Source: Rossellomorea vietnamensis
GTDB lineage: Bacteria; Bacillota; Bacilli; Bacillales; Bacillaceae_B
Assembly (NCBI RefSeq): GCF_008180615.1
Contig: NZ_VTEH01000003.1
Location: 418 to 64,417 of the forward strand
Reading direction: 5' to 3'
DNA length: 64,000 bases
A program made the translations under genes and the position numbers. The notes beneath the pieces are model-generated. The model was given only the letters and a program-made list of their open reading frames with translations. It made no database searches and was not told where the DNA came from. The first letter of the stretch is position 1, and every line of letters starts with the position of its first letter. Shown here piece after piece: positions 62,905 to 64,000 of this stretch.

Positions 62905-64000
62905 ATGATTAATCATGAGCGTTTACTGAATGAATTCTTAGAACTGGTACAAATCGATTCTGAAACAAAATTTGAAGCGGAAATTGCCAAAGTCCTTACG
63001 AAGAAATTCGAGGACCTCGGGGTGGAAGTTTTTGAAGATGATACCATGGAACAGACAGGTCATGGTGCAGGAAACCTTGTCTGCACGCTTCAAGGGACTA
63101 AGGAGGGAGCGGATACCATCTACTTCACTTCCCATATGGATACAGTGGTTCCCGCGGTAGGCGTAAAGCCTTCTGTTAAAGATGGGTATGTGTATTCTGA
63201 TGGTACGACCATTCTTGGCGCGGACGATAAAGCCGGCCTTGCTGCGATGCTGGAAATGGTGCGTGTACTGAAAGAGCAGAACATTTCACACGGTACAATC
63301 CAGTTCATCATCACAGTTGGTGAAGAATCCGGACTGGTTGGAGCAAAGGCGCTTGATTCTTCTTTGGTAAAAGCAAAATACGGCTTTGCATTGGATAGTG
63401 ACGGAAAAGTCGGCAACATCATTGTTGCTGCACCAACACAGGCCAAAGTGAAGGCCACCATCAACGGAAAGACTGCCCACGCAGGGGTTGCTCCTGAAAA
63501 AGGTGCATCTGCCATCACTATGGCATCCAAAGCAATTTCCAGAATGCCCCTTGGCAGAATAGACGAAGAAACGACAGCCAATATAGGCCGTTTCGAGGGC
63601 GGCGGAGCCACAAACATCGTTTGCGACCGTGTCGATATTCTGGCAGAAGCGCGCTCACTTGTTCCGGAAAAAATGGAAACTCAAGTAGCCAAAATGAAAG
63701 AAGCATTCGAATCAGCTGCTAGTGAATTGGGTGGAAGCGCTGAAGTAGAAGTGACGGTTATGTACCCTGGCTTCAAATTCGGGGAAGGCGATCACGTAGT
63801 GGAAGTTGCACGCAAAGCAGCACAGCGAATCGGCCGTCCAAGTGAATTGCTGACAAGCGGCGGAGGCAGCGATGCTAATGTCATTGCCGGCTTCGGAGTG
63901 CCAACAGTCAATCTTGCTGTGGGTTATGAAGAAATTCATACGAAAAATGAAAGAATGTCTGTTGAAGAACTTTCTAAACTGACTGAAATGGTAGTTGCGA
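62905..64000 (+). CDS. yqjE: M20 family peptidase T-like protein (YqjE), cut by window end
   Basis: This open frame from ATG 62905 (GGAGG at 6 nt) continues past the window end with at least 365 residues. Metal-ligand motifs are YFTSHMDTVVPAV (about 73-85, His and Asp), LGADDKAGLAAML (about 104-116, bridging Asp), TVGEESGLVGAKAL (catalytic and ligand Glu pair near 139-140) and TSGGGSDANVIAGFGVPTVNLAVGYEEIHTKNE near the end. It is a zinc aminopeptidase of the tripeptidase type in the same place as yqjE of B. subtilis. Only the last residues appear to be missing. Confidence 0.93.
   Translation, partial: MINHERLLNEFLELVQIDSETKFEAEIAKVLTKKFEDLGVEVFEDDTMEQTGHGAGNLVCTLQGTKEGADTIYFTSHMDTVVPAVGVKPSVKDGYVYSDGTTILGADDKAGLAAMLEMVRVLKEQNISHGTIQFIITVGEESGLVGAKALDSSLVKAKYGFALDSDGKVGNIIVAAPTQAKVKATINGKTAHAGVAPEKGASAITMASKAISRMPLGRIDEETTANIGRFEGGGATNIVCDRVDILAEARSLVPEKMETQVAKMKEAFESAASELGGSAEVEVTVMYPGFKFGEGDHVVEVARKAAQRIGRPSELLTSGGGSDANVIAGFGVPTVNLAVGYEEIHTKNERMSVEELSKLTEMVVA

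Overview
The window is chromosomal DNA of an endospore-forming Bacillota of the Bacillaceae type. Gene content and order follow the Bacillus subtilis yqhO to yqjE neighbourhood: yqhO, yqhP, yqhR, aroQ, yqhT, efp, spoIIIAA-AH, accB-accC-yqhY, nusB-folD-xseA-xseB-ispA-dxs-yqxC-argR-recN, spoIVB, spo0A, yqiK, yqzF, the bkd cluster, brxB, yqjA, yqjC, yqjD, yqjE. Ribosome binding sites are purine rich and TTG/GTG starts are common, as in that group. Family names were assigned by reading the translated sequences from memory; no database was searched.

Layout: 1-929 is the N-terminal part of an IS110-family recombinase running off the window edge, with a 271-bp perfect tandem duplication of its noncoding end (961-1502), joined to a miniature transposon. 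1.8-6.3 kb holds yqhO, yqhP, yqhR, aroQ, an Xaa-Pro peptidase and efp. 7.1-12.3 kb is the spoIIIA operon (forespore channel). 13.5-15.9 kb is accB-accC-yqhY. 16.2-24.2 kb is a tightly packed housekeeping operon interrupted, between ispA and dxs, by a roughly 580-nt OLE RNA with its own sigma-A promoter, followed by its membrane partner OapA. 25.3-30.4 kb carries argR, recN, spoIVB and spo0A. 30.5-42.6 kb is yqiK, yqzF and the branched-chain keto-acid dehydrogenase cluster under the sigma-54 activator BkdR with a -24/-12 promoter. 42.9-47.8 kb is mutA-mutB-meaB. 49.4-57.5 kb is an accessory zone (two isochorismatase-like hydrolases, HAD phosphatase, MerR, CorC-like protein, ArsR-like regulator with an MFS pump). 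57.9-64.0 kb returns to the conserved order: brxB, yqjA, an L,D-transpeptidase, a 31-codon prli42 gene, methylmalonyl-CoA epimerase, an acyl-CoA carboxylase beta subunit and a truncated M20 peptidase.

The bkd cluster, mutAB/meaB, the epimerase and the carboxyltransferase together can take valine and isoleucine carbon through propionyl-CoA and methylmalonyl-CoA to succinyl-CoA. The spoIIIA, spoIVB and spo0A genes serve sporulation.

Intergenic DNA is unusually rich in repeats: an ISL3-like miniature element with 8-bp target duplications, a 126-bp hairpin repeat that occurs as tandem pairs, a 120-bp GC-rich repeat split by other repeats, two unrelated arrays with exactly 52-bp periods, a four-hairpin array with 51/62/51 spacing present twice, and three copies of a GGGACWGTCCC palindrome. 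The most striking biology is the OLE RNA/OapA pair, followed by the duplicated IS110 noncoding end with a possible bridge-RNA guide.
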